Positions 9,196-17,296 of a DNA stretch of 64,000 bases are shown here, piece by piece. Source of the stretch: Gordonia sp. PP30 (GTDB taxonomy: Bacteria; Actinomycetota; Actinomycetes; Mycobacteriales; Mycobacteriaceae); contig NZ_CP095864.1 in assembly GCF_023100845.1 (NCBI RefSeq), positions 62,001-126,000 on the forward strand, read 5' to 3'. The translations under genes and the position numbers were made by a program. Below the pieces are notes generated by a model. The model did not search any database, had not been told where the DNA came from, and worked only from the letters and a program-made list of their open reading frames with translations. Every line of letters starts with the position of its first letter. Position 1 is the stretch's first letter.

Positions 9196-10719
9196 TTAGT
9201 GCCCTGCTGACTCTCGGAGCTTGGCGACGATGTCGGCGGCGTCGCCCTCGAGCGGTGTTTCGGCCATGACGTGCTGGCCGCGGATCCGGATCATGACATC
9301 CCGGACTGGGCGTAGCGCGGTGATGATGCGTTTGATCGAGTAGCCGGAAGTCTCGGTCAGGTGTCGGGTGACTGCGAGTGCGGCGAACACGATCGTCAGG
9401 TGTGCCTCGATCGAGTCACGCTCGTGATGGAACATCGGCCGCGCTTTCAGGTCGGTCTTGGCCATCCGAAACGACGCCTCGACCTTGAACAGATCATGAT
9501 AGGCGGCCATGACCTTGTCACCAGCGAGTTTCTCAGTGGAGATGCTGGTGACGTAGCCCTTCAGCCCGAGGTACTCGCGGGCCTTCTCCACGGCATCCCA
9601 GTTCACGCCGGGTCGGGTGCCGAGGGAGACGAACCGGTCCTTCTTCGGCGGCCGTCGTCCTTCGGCGATGTCTTGCGCGCGCTCGATCTGCTTGTTGAGG
9701 GTGATGTTGTCGCGGCGTTCGCGGGCCCGCGAGTAGTGCCACACGACGCGCCGAGTCCGCTTCGCCTGGCCGGTTCCCATCTCCCGGGTGGTCTCGACGG
9801 TGGCGCCATCGGCGAAGAAGTTCCCGACCCGGTCGTAGTGGTCGGCCAGATCCCTTGGGGCTGAACCGGTTCGGGATCCGACGATGAAGTCGAACCCGGC
9901 TTCCTCGAGCGCGTTGAGGTTCGCTGCCGAGAGCATACCGGCGTCAGCGACAACGACCACGTCGGCTCGTCCGTGCCGTTCGCGGAACCCGTTCAACACA
10001 GGAAGCAGGGTCGTCGTCTCACCGCGGTTGCCGGCGAAGGCGTGTACTTCCAGCGGGAACCCGGTCGGGTCGACCAACAACCCGATGAGGATCTGCGGAT
10101 CGACTCGCCGTTCCTTGCTCATCCCGACCTTGCGGAGCCGGTCTTCGTTCTCGGCCTCGAAGTACAAGGTGGTCACGTCGTACATCACGATCGACAGCGC
10201 GCCGTCGGCGGTGACGTGCGCGAACGCTGCCGCGGCGAGCTGGCTGCGCCAGTCCTCGGCGATGCTGCGATTGAGCGTGCGCCAGATCGTCCGCAGCGAC
10301 GGCGACCGAACGCCGAGATCGGCCAGGACGCGGATCGTGTCGGCTTTGCTGGTCGGCTCGACGATCCGCGCCAACACCAACTGCTTGAACGTCTCGGTAC
10401 CGACCTGGTCGAACCCGAGATCACGGTAGGCGTTGTCGAGGACTTCCCACAGGACACGCGACTGCGAACCGGCGACCTCCGGAATGGAAGAAACCTTAGC
10501 CGGCGACAGCGAGTTCAGATCGAATGCGAGCTGACCTGCGTGGATCTTCGTATCGGCGACCTCGAGTAGGGCAGCGAGCTCGTCGTCGGTGTGCGCCGAG
10601 CCGATGTGCTCGACGATCCGGCGCACGCCGCGTTCCTTCGACACGATCTGCACCGCAGTCGCACCCGACGCGGTACGTACCTTCCGGACGAACAGGCCCA
10701 CACCGACGATCGTAGACAC
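9196..10719 (-). CDS. IS1634-family transposase
   Basis: This 507-residue DDE transposase begins VGLFVRKVRTASGATAV, the usual N-terminus of actinobacterial IS1634/IS1549-type enzymes. It retains VMYDVTTLYF (first Asp), VVVADAGMLSA (second Asp) and a C-terminal KVEASFRMAKTDL segment with the Glu. It looks full length and active. The start is GTG at 10719, immediately next to an 11-bp inverted repeat. The stop codon lies inside the left terminal repeat, a compact arrangement. It moves the 1635-bp element by cut and paste, leaving 5-bp duplications. Confidence 0.9.
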   Translation of the reverse strand: MSTIVGVGLFVRKVRTASGATAVQIVSKERGVRRIVEHIGSAHTDDELAALLEVADTKIHAGQLAFDLNSLSPAKVSSIPEVAGSQSRVLWEVLDNAYRDLGFDQVGTETFKQLVLARIVEPTSKADTIRVLADLGVRSPSLRTIWRTLNRSIAEDWRSQLAAAAFAHVTADGALSIVMYDVTTLYFEAENEDRLRKVGMSKERRVDPQILIGLLVDPTGFPLEVHAFAGNRGETTTLLPVLNGFRERHGRADVVVVADAGMLSAANLNALEEAGFDFIVGSRTGSAPRDLADHYDRVGNFFADGATVETTREMGTGQAKRTRRVVWHYSRARERRDNITLNKQIERAQDIAEGRRPPKKDRFVSLGTRPGVNWDAVEKAREYLGLKGYVTSISTEKLAGDKVMAAYHDLFKVEASFRMAKTDLKARPMFHHERDSIEAHLTIVFAALAVTRHLTETSGYSIKRIITALRPVRDVMIRIRGQHVMAETPLEGDAADIVAKLRESAGH

Positions 10720-10752
10720 CTGATTTAGTGACCCAAAATGACACTAAATCAG
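10720..10752. promoter_or_regulatory. Perfect 11-bp inverted repeat at the transposase start
   Basis: CTGATTTAGTG (10720-10730) and its exact complement (10742-10752) are separated by 11 bases. They directly abut the GTG start of the IS1634-family transposase. On the mRNA the hairpin would bury the ribosome-binding region; on DNA it could be a repressor site. Either would dampen transposition. Confidence 0.55.
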
Positions 10753-12398
10753 AACGAAACCCCAGGTAGCGAGAGCCCGCCGATCCAACTCACCCGAAAG
10801 TGGCACGAGTCAGGTCCGACACCGCCGCCTGGACGAGGCCGGCCCGTTCACCTTCGTCACCGCCGATGCGTTGACGATCAAGGTCCGCGAGAACAAGCAG
10901 GTCGTCAAGGCTTCAGTGCTGCTGGCCACCGGCGTCAACGGCGACGGCCACCGCGAAGTCCTCGGGATGCAGGTGGCCACCAGTGAGACCAAGGCCTCAT
11001 GGAACACCTTCTTCGCCGACCTGGTGGCCCGCGGCCTGGACGGAGTCCGGTTGGTGACCTCCGATGCCCACGCCGGACTGGTCGAGGCGATCGCGGCGAA
11101 CCTGCCCGGCGCCGCCTGGCAGCGCTGCCGCACCCACTACGCCGCCAACCTCATGGCCACCTGCCCCAAGAGCATGTGGCCGGCCGTGAAAGCCATGCTG
11201 CACAGCGTCTACGACCAGCCCACCGCCACCGCGGTGCATGAGCAGTTCGACCGGCTCCTGGAGTACACCGAAGACAGGCTGCCCGAGGTCGCCGACCACC
11301 TCGACGATGCCCGCGAGGACCTGCTGGCCTTCACCGCGTTCCCCGACGACGTATGGCGTCAGATCTGGTCCAACAACCCCACCGAACGCCTCAACTGTGA
11401 GATACGACGCCGCACCGACGTCGTGGGGATCTTCCCCAACCGAGACGCGATCATCAGGCTCATCGGCGCCGTCCTGGCCGAGCAGACCGACGAATGGGCC
11501 GAAGGCCGCCGATACCTCGGCCTCGAAGTCCTGAGCCGCTGCAGGCTGACCCTGACCACCGACACAAACACCGACTCGACGACGGAGGTGACCACCGATG
11601 ACCTGATGCAATACCAGCCTGACCACCACCGAAGGATCAACAACGAGTTACACCACTACTTGGGGCTTGACCTGGAACGGCTGTGCGGGGTCGCGCAGCG
11701 GCAGCTTTACGGGATGACCGAGACGGTCGCCGCGGTGACCGTCAATCCGCCGGGAGCCGGGGATCCGGGCGCGATCGGTCTGCCGTTCGGAGGCAGGAGT
11801 ACCGCCGTCGTCGATCCGGCGACTGCAGTGCCGGTGCCCGACGATGCTCCGGGAATATTACTGGTCCGGGGACGGCGAGGCGTGGATCTGTTCGCCGGCT
11901 ATGTCGACGATCCCGCACTGACAGCCGATGCATTCGCGACCGCGCCGGTCGGCGTTGACTGTCCGCCCGACCCGGACGGGGAGGAGTGGTTTCGGACTGG
12001 CGACCTGGTTCGCCGCACGGCCTACGGACAGCTCGTCTTCGTCGGCCGGGTCGACGATGTGATCAAGGTGGCCGGCGAAAACGTGTCTTTGGCGGAGATC
12101 GAATCCGCGGTCGCGGAGGCCCCCGGCGTGCTCGAGTCGCGGCGGTAGCCGCGACCGACAAACTGCGGGACTGGGTGCCGATCGTGTACGTGGTCGCGGC
12201 CTACCCCGCTCATCCGCCACCAGTGGAACAACTGCGCGCCTGGGCGAAGAGCACCTCGCCGGATCGGCGCGTCCTCGGGCGTGGCACATCATCGACTCAC
12301 TCCCGAAGACGGCGGTCGGCAAGGTCCGGCGCTTCGAGCTAAAGACGCCCGAGTAGAAGGCCTGACCCGGTGCGTACGGCGCCTACAGCACATACGGC

Positions 12399-12429
12399 GA
12401 CGCGCCCCGCGGAGTCCGCGGGGCGCGTC
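12399..12429 (-). terminator. GC-rich hairpin terminator of gdhA
   Basis: Perfect 15-bp arms (GACGCGCCCCGCGGA and complement) around a single base lie 12 bp past the gdhA stop. The acyl-CoA ligase pseudogene ends at 12356 on the other strand, so the hairpin may stop transcription from both sides. Confidence 0.75.
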
Positions 12430-12441
12430 GAAACCGTCGTT

Positions 12442-13992
<1,551 letters not shown>

Positions 13993-14002
13993 CTACTATT
14001 GC

Positions 14003-14024
14003 CTATATATCTATCTATATATAG
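14003..14024. promoter_or_regulatory. AT-rich palindrome, probable toxin-antitoxin operator
   Basis: CTATATAT (14003-14010) and its complement ATATATAG (14017-14024) flank a 6-base spacer, ending 10 bases before the antitoxin ATG. Such AT-only sequence is striking in this GC-rich chromosome. It overlaps the likely -10 region, as expected for autorepression by a VapBC complex. Confidence 0.6.
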
Positions 14025-14034
14025 AGGTGGAACG

Positions 14035-14238
14035 ATGGCAGTCACCAGCGTGGATCTGGATCCCGAACTGATCGCGCGGGCGCGCGAACTGACTGGCGAA
14101 AGGTCAAATCGTGCGGTCCTGGATCTTGCGCTCCGCAGGCTCATCGCGTCGAAACAGAAGGGCGCGATGGTTGAGGGCATCGCCGAATTGGAGGGCCTGG
14201 CAGACGGACTGGGTGCACCTGTGGCGTCACCCGAATGA
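14035..14238 (+). CDS. VapB-type antitoxin
   Basis: This 67-residue protein starts MAVTSVDLDPELIARARELTG, a ribbon-helix-helix-like N-terminus followed by a helical part (RAVLDLALRRLIASKQ) and a short acidic tail likely to wrap the toxin. The ATG at 14035 has GAGGTGG upstream. It overlaps the PIN toxin gene by four bases (ATGA), the usual antitoxin-first layout. It should neutralise the toxin and, with it, bind the palindrome at 14003-14024. The exact RHH subfamily is not certain. Confidence 0.82.
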   Translation: MAVTSVDLDPELIARARELTGERSNRAVLDLALRRLIASKQKGAMVEGIAELEGLADGLGAPVASPE

Positions 14239-14648
14239 CCGACTTCCTGGTCGACAACTCGGTGTGGGCACGCCTGTCCACCGGGGATCAGGCGATCACC
14301 GCTCGGTTGCGCCGGATCGAGCGGGCGCCGTCCGATCTCTTCGTCACCTGCCCGCCGCAGGTGCTCGAGTTCTGTCACAGCGCCCGCTCGCCAGAGGAGT
14401 ACGTGGCGTACCGCGCCAGAATGTCGTTGGGGTTCCCGTTGGAACGGGCCCCCGATGAGTCGCTCGTGCTCGACATCCAGAACGCGTTGTGGACTTCAGG
14501 TCTGGTGCGCGCGGCCGGAGCTCTAGACATCCTTATCGCCGGCTATGCCATGGTCAACGCGGCGACAGTGCTGGCCGCCGACCGGGATTTCGATCACATC
14601 GCGAGGGTCGTCGACTTGCAGCACGAGTACGTGGCGCCGTCCGGGTGA
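14235..14648 (+). CDS. VapC-type PIN-domain toxin (ribonuclease)
   Basis: This 137-residue PIN protein has the acidic metal-binding set. Asp is at residue 7 (FLVDNSVWARL), Glu near 45 (PQVLEFCHSA), Asp near 98 (GALDILIAGYA) and Asp near 116-119 (LAADRDFDHI). PIN toxins cleave RNA in a magnesium-dependent way and are held inactive by their antitoxin. The residue set is complete, so the toxin should be functional. The stop codon lies within an inverted repeat shared with the convergent DUF2812 gene. The RNA target cannot be predicted. Confidence 0.88.
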   Translation: MTDFLVDNSVWARLSTGDQAITARLRRIERAPSDLFVTCPPQVLEFCHSARSPEEYVAYRARMSLGFPLERAPDESLVLDIQNALWTSGLVRAAGALDILIAGYAMVNAATVLAADRDFDHIARVVDLQHEYVAPSG

Positions 14649-14675
14649 CCCGGCCGTCCGCCGGCCCGCGGGTCA
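14646..14675. terminator. Bidirectional hairpin between vapC and the DUF2812 gene
   Basis: The arms TGACCCG (14646-14652) and CGGGTCA (14669-14675) carry the stop codons of the two convergent genes, with an inner GGCCG/CGGCC pairing. The symmetry fits a shared terminator, although no T-tract follows. Confidence 0.5.
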
Positions 14676-15242
14676 GAAGCCGTCAGGCTGGATGGCGACG
14701 GTCTGCGACCGGCTCGCGGCGTAGTGCGACACGCTGAGCTGCAGGGAGACGACGGCCGACGCGACGCCGACCACGGCGAGCGCGATCGCCGGGGCCCAGA
14801 AATCGCGCGGACTCGCGCCGGTCACCGGATCGACGGCGGCCAGGATGCCGAGCGCCACCGCGCCGAGCAGCGTGAGGGCGGCGACGGCGGCCAGCGCGAC
14901 GCTCCAGGTGCCGGCCCGCCGGTAGATGTCGTCGCCGACGAACGAGGCGGGTCGTTCGCCGTGGTACTCCCGGCGCCAGAGGTGCAGGTCGGCGACCACG
15001 CCGACGTGCTCCCAGCCGAGGTTCTCGCGGAACGTGTAGTAGTCGATCGGCGCGGGGTTGGCGCGGCGGTCCACGACGTACCGGACGGTGGCGGGCTCGG
15101 CGTCGTCGAAGTGCAGACGCAGCGGGCTGAGGCCGTCGATCCCGGCGACGTGCCGACCGCGGGCGGCCTGGCGCTCCAGGTAGAGCTCGAACGAATCGGG
15201 GGACAGGTGGCGGACGGGTGCCAGCCAGGCGGTCGTAGTCAT
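14673..15242 (-). CDS. DUF2812-like membrane protein
   Basis: This 189-residue protein has a soluble N-terminal half with the DUF2812-like stretch YYTFRENLGWEHVGVVADLH (about 80-100). Two hydrophobic segments follow in the C-terminal half (about 125-148 and 158-178). The ATG at 15242 has GGAGGT 6 bases upstream; an upstream in-frame ATG at 15320 lacks a site. In Firmicutes, DUF2812 proteins often accompany PadR-type regulators; none is adjacent here. Function is unknown. Two palindromes lie upstream and may control it. Confidence 0.72.
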   Translation of the reverse strand: MTTTAWLAPVRHLSPDSFELYLERQAARGRHVAGIDGLSPLRLHFDDAEPATVRYVVDRRANPAPIDYYTFRENLGWEHVGVVADLHLWRREYHGERPASFVGDDIYRRAGTWSVALAAVAALTLLGAVALGILAAVDPVTGASPRDFWAPAIALAVVGVASAVVSLQLSVSHYAASRSQTVAIQPDGF

Positions 15243-15265
15243 CGGAGTACCTCCTGCATCCGGGG

Positions 15266-15291
15266 TGGAACAGACGTCCCTATCTGTTCCA
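15266..15291. promoter_or_regulatory. Palindrome TGGAACAGA-N8-TCTGTTCCA
   Basis: Perfect 9-bp arms with an 8-bp spacer lie 24 bp upstream of the DUF2812-like gene start. Length and symmetry are typical of a TetR- or PadR-type operator positioned to block transcription. The cognate regulator is not in the window. Confidence 0.5.
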
Positions 15292-15325
15292 TCCTGCGAG
15301 CGGGCGGAGCCGGAAGGCAAGGCTA

Positions 15326-15353
15326 CTGAGACGTAACGTAACGAACGTCTCAG
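15326..15353. promoter_or_regulatory. Palindrome CTGAGACGT-N10-ACGTCTCAG
   Basis: Perfect 9-bp arms flank AACGTAACGA. The site lies 84 bp upstream of the DUF2812-like start and 120 bp before nagA, so it could serve either divergent gene. A looser GAGACGT/ACGTCTC pair recurs at 32641-32675. Confidence 0.45.
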
Positions 15354-15472
15354 CGCCGGATCGGCTGTGGCGGAGGAGATTTCAGGCGGCGGCGCCCGAC
15401 GGCCCCCGGAAACGGATCGGTCCGCGCCGATCCGCCGGTCACCGGGTGCCGCGCGAACTAAGGTCGGTGAGC

Positions 15473-16627
15473 ATGAGCGGCGACGGCACCCTGGTCACAG
15501 CGAGCGCGATCGTGGCGGGTGCGAGCGTCCTGCGGCCGGGCTGGCTGCGGTCCCGCGACGGCCGGATCACCGGACTCGGGGCGGGGAAACCGCCGTCGCA
15601 CGACGGCCCGCGGCTCGACTTCCCCGGCGGCACCGTGGTGCCCGGATTCGTCGATCTGCACGTGCACGGGGGCGGCGGCGCGTCGTACACGGACGGGCTC
15701 GCCGACGAGGTCGAGACGGCAGCGGCCTTCCACCGCCGGCACGGCACCACCACGACCATCACCAGCACGGTGAGCGCCAAACCCGACGACCTGCTGGCGA
15801 TCGTCGCGCGGCTCGCCGACCTGGTGGAGGCCGGGATCAGCGCGGGCATCCACCTGGAGGGTCCGTGGATCAGCGCCGATCGCTGCGGCGCCCACGACCC
15901 GGAGGCCCTGCGGGCGCCCGAGCCGGCGGAGATCGACCGGGTGCTGGCGGCCGGCCGCGGCACCATCGCGATGGTCACCCTGGCGCCCGAGCTGCCGGGC
16001 GGCATGGCGGCGGTCGCCCGGTTCGCCGACGCCGGCGTGCTGGTGGCCGTCGGTCACACGGAGGCGACGTACGACCAGGCGCGCGAGGCCATCGACCGCG
16101 GTGCCCGGGTGGCCACCCACCTCTTCAACGCGATGGCCCCCCTCGGCCACCGGGAGCCGGGCCCGGCGCTCGCCCTGCTGGAAGACCCCCGAGTCCTGGT
16201 CGAACTGATCGGCGACGGCGTCCACCTGCACCCGGCCCTGGTCCGCGACCTGCAACAGGCCGTCGGCTACCGGCGCGTCGCGCTGGTCACCGACGCGATG
16301 GCCGCCGCCGGGATGGCCGACGGCGCCTACCGGCTCGGCTCGCTCGACGTGGACGTCGTCGACGCGGTGGCGCGGCTGCGGCACGGCGGTGCGATCGCCG
16401 GGAGCACCGCGACCATGGAACTGCTCTTCCGGCGGGGCGCGGAGAGTCTGACCGGGGACGACGGACTGCCGGATGCCGCGCTGGTGGGCCTCACCGAGAT
16501 GACCGCGGGCAATCAGGCGCGGGCGCTGCGCCGCCCCGACATCGGGGTCCTGGAGGTGGGGCGCCGCGCCGACTTCGTCGTCGTCGACGACGCCTTTGCG
16601 GTGGTCCACGTGCATTGCGAGCGGTGA
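15473..16627 (+). CDS. nagA: N-acetylglucosamine-6-phosphate deacetylase
   Basis: This 384-residue amidohydrolase removes acetate from N-acetylglucosamine-6-phosphate in amino-sugar recycling. Metal and catalytic residues are visible: HVH in FVDLHVHGGGG, Glu in HLEGPWI, His in VGHTEATYD, His in ATHLFNAMAP and the catalytic Asp in LVTDAMAAAG. The ATG at 15473 is preferred over one at 15446 because the barrel-flanking beta strands start there and the length is typical. No nagB or transporter is adjacent, so recycling of cell-wall sugar is the likeliest role. A short gap separates it from the Lys/Ala-rich protein downstream. Confidence 0.92.
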   Translation: MSGDGTLVTASAIVAGASVLRPGWLRSRDGRITGLGAGKPPSHDGPRLDFPGGTVVPGFVDLHVHGGGGASYTDGLADEVETAAAFHRRHGTTTTITSTVSAKPDDLLAIVARLADLVEAGISAGIHLEGPWISADRCGAHDPEALRAPEPAEIDRVLAAGRGTIAMVTLAPELPGGMAAVARFADAGVLVAVGHTEATYDQAREAIDRGARVATHLFNAMAPLGHREPGPALALLEDPRVLVELIGDGVHLHPALVRDLQQAVGYRRVALVTDAMAAAGMADGAYRLGSLDVDVVDAVARLRHGGAIAGSTATMELLFRRGAESLTGDDGLPDAALVGLTEMTAGNQARALRRPDIGVLEVGRRADFVVVDDAFAVVHVHCER

Positions 16628-16752
16628 CCGCTTTCGCCGGAGTCACCCGCGCGAATGCGGCCGGGTTGCTGGGCATCGGCGTCGGCGCGGGTCACAATGG
16701 GGCAGGTCGACCCTCGACCGACCGCCCGAGACACACCGAAAAAGGGGTAGCG

Positions 16753-17274
16753 ATGAGTCCGAAGAGCCGCACCGAGAGCGTGATCAAGCGACTGGAGAAG
16801 GAGATCCGCCGCGTCAGCGACGAGGTGGTGGCGCTCCGGGACCAGATGACCGGGCGGGGCAAGGACAAGTCCGCCGCGGCGTCGACGAAGACGAAGACGG
16901 AGCCGGCCAAGGTCGTCGAGAAGAAGCCGGCCGCCGAGAAGAAGGCCGCCGTCGCCAAGCCGGCCGCCGCCGAGAAGCCCGCGGCCAAGAAGGCCGCCGA
17001 CACCAAGGCCGCGGCCAAGCCCGCCGCTAAGCAGGCGGAGAAGAAGCCCGCTCCGGCGAAGACCGCCGCGAAGCCGGCCGCCGAGAAGAAGCCCGCCGCG
17101 GCCGAGAAGAAGGCACCGGCGAAGAAGTCCGCTCCTGCCGAGAAGCCGGCTCCCGCGAAGAAGCCGGCCGCCAAGGCCAAGACCGTCGCCGAGCTGCGCG
17201 CCGAAGCCAAGGCCAAGGGCGTCAAGGGCTACTCCACCATGAAGAAGGCCGAGCTGATCGCCGCGCTCGCCTGA
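16753..17274 (+). CDS. Lys/Ala/Pro-rich protein with Rho-N/SAP-like C-terminus
   Basis: This 173-residue protein has a helical N-terminus (about 1-35), a long low-complexity KPAAEKK/AKKPA region, and a C-terminal helix-extended-helix motif TVAELRAEAKAKGVKGYSTM followed by KKAELIAAL. That motif resembles the Rho termination factor N-terminal or SAP fold, a nucleic-acid-binding module. The basic, repetitive composition recalls actinobacterial nucleoid-associated proteins with histone-H1-like tails. It may bind DNA or RNA. The ATG at 16753 follows AAAAGGGG. A second gene here (38863-39423) carries nearly the same C-terminal motif. It precedes the SulP gene by 22 bases and may share its mRNA. Confidence 0.75.
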   Translation: MSPKSRTESVIKRLEKEIRRVSDEVVALRDQMTGRGKDKSAAASTKTKTEPAKVVEKKPAAEKKAAVAKPAAAEKPAAKKAADTKAAAKPAAKQAEKKPAPAKTAAKPAAEKKPAAAEKKAPAKKSAPAEKPAPAKKPAAKAKTVAELRAEAKAKGVKGYSTMKKAELIAALA

Positions 17275-17296
17275 TTCTCCTGCCGGAAGGGGGCCG

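Larger units (their letters stand above)
9180..10814 (-). mobile_element. IS1634-family element, intact
   Basis: This 1635-bp element has perfect 18-bp terminal inverted repeats, CCTGACTCGTGCCACTTT at 9180-9197 and its complement at 10797-10814. It is flanked by a 5-bp target duplication TCCGA (9175-9179 and 10815-10819). It carries one intact transposase gene on the minus strand. The perfect ends and duplication indicate a relatively recent insertion into the IS256 transposase. Confidence 0.93.
8597..11666 (+). mobile_element. IS256-family element, interrupted
   Basis: The element is bounded by imperfect inverted repeats of 23 bp at 8597-8619 and 11644-11666 (19 of 23 matching; shared core TGGTGTAACTCG). 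The true ends may lie up to about 10 bp further out. The motif TGGAACG occurs at both outer flanks (8579-8585 and 11673-11679) and may be the remnant of the target duplication. It is inserted in the acyl-CoA ligase gene. The transposase gene inside is itself split by an IS1634-family element at 9180-10814. Confidence 0.8.
8724..11666 (+). pseudogene. IS256-family (mutator-type) transposase, split
   Basis: The first part (8724-9179) starts MTAPHIVDPAGLLGQ and has the family N-terminal region (NGYRHRPLDTRVGTVDVAVP). The second part resumes at 10820 with [17 protein letters not shown]. Excising the inner element and one copy of its 5-bp duplication rejoins the frame exactly (...QVAAF/RHRRLDE...). 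The DDE residues are visible in the second part: D in TADALT, D in VTSDAH and E in [10 protein letters not shown]. The reading frame has no stop of its own: it passes through the right inverted repeat into the host ligase frame and ends at 12148. As it stands it cannot make a whole transposase. Confidence 0.85.
7681..12356 (+). pseudogene. AMP-dependent acyl-CoA ligase, frameshifted and split by insertion sequences
   Basis: The frame opens at 7681 (MIGTFADLWDTAV), 13 bases after the dehydrogenase stop, so it belonged to the same operon. It carries the adenylation P-loop (TSGTTPTLKG), and after the insertion the A8-type region ([24 protein letters not shown]) and the C-terminal lysine motif (LPKTAVGKVRRFEL), ending at 12356. 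It is broken four times: a +1 shift at a seven-G run (7838-7844), a shift near 8382, a missing base near 12134, and another near 12260. Between about 8590 and 11670 it is interrupted by nested transposons. Several independent lesions make this a true decayed gene rather than a base-calling artefact. Removing them gives one near full-length ligase. Confidence 0.88.
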
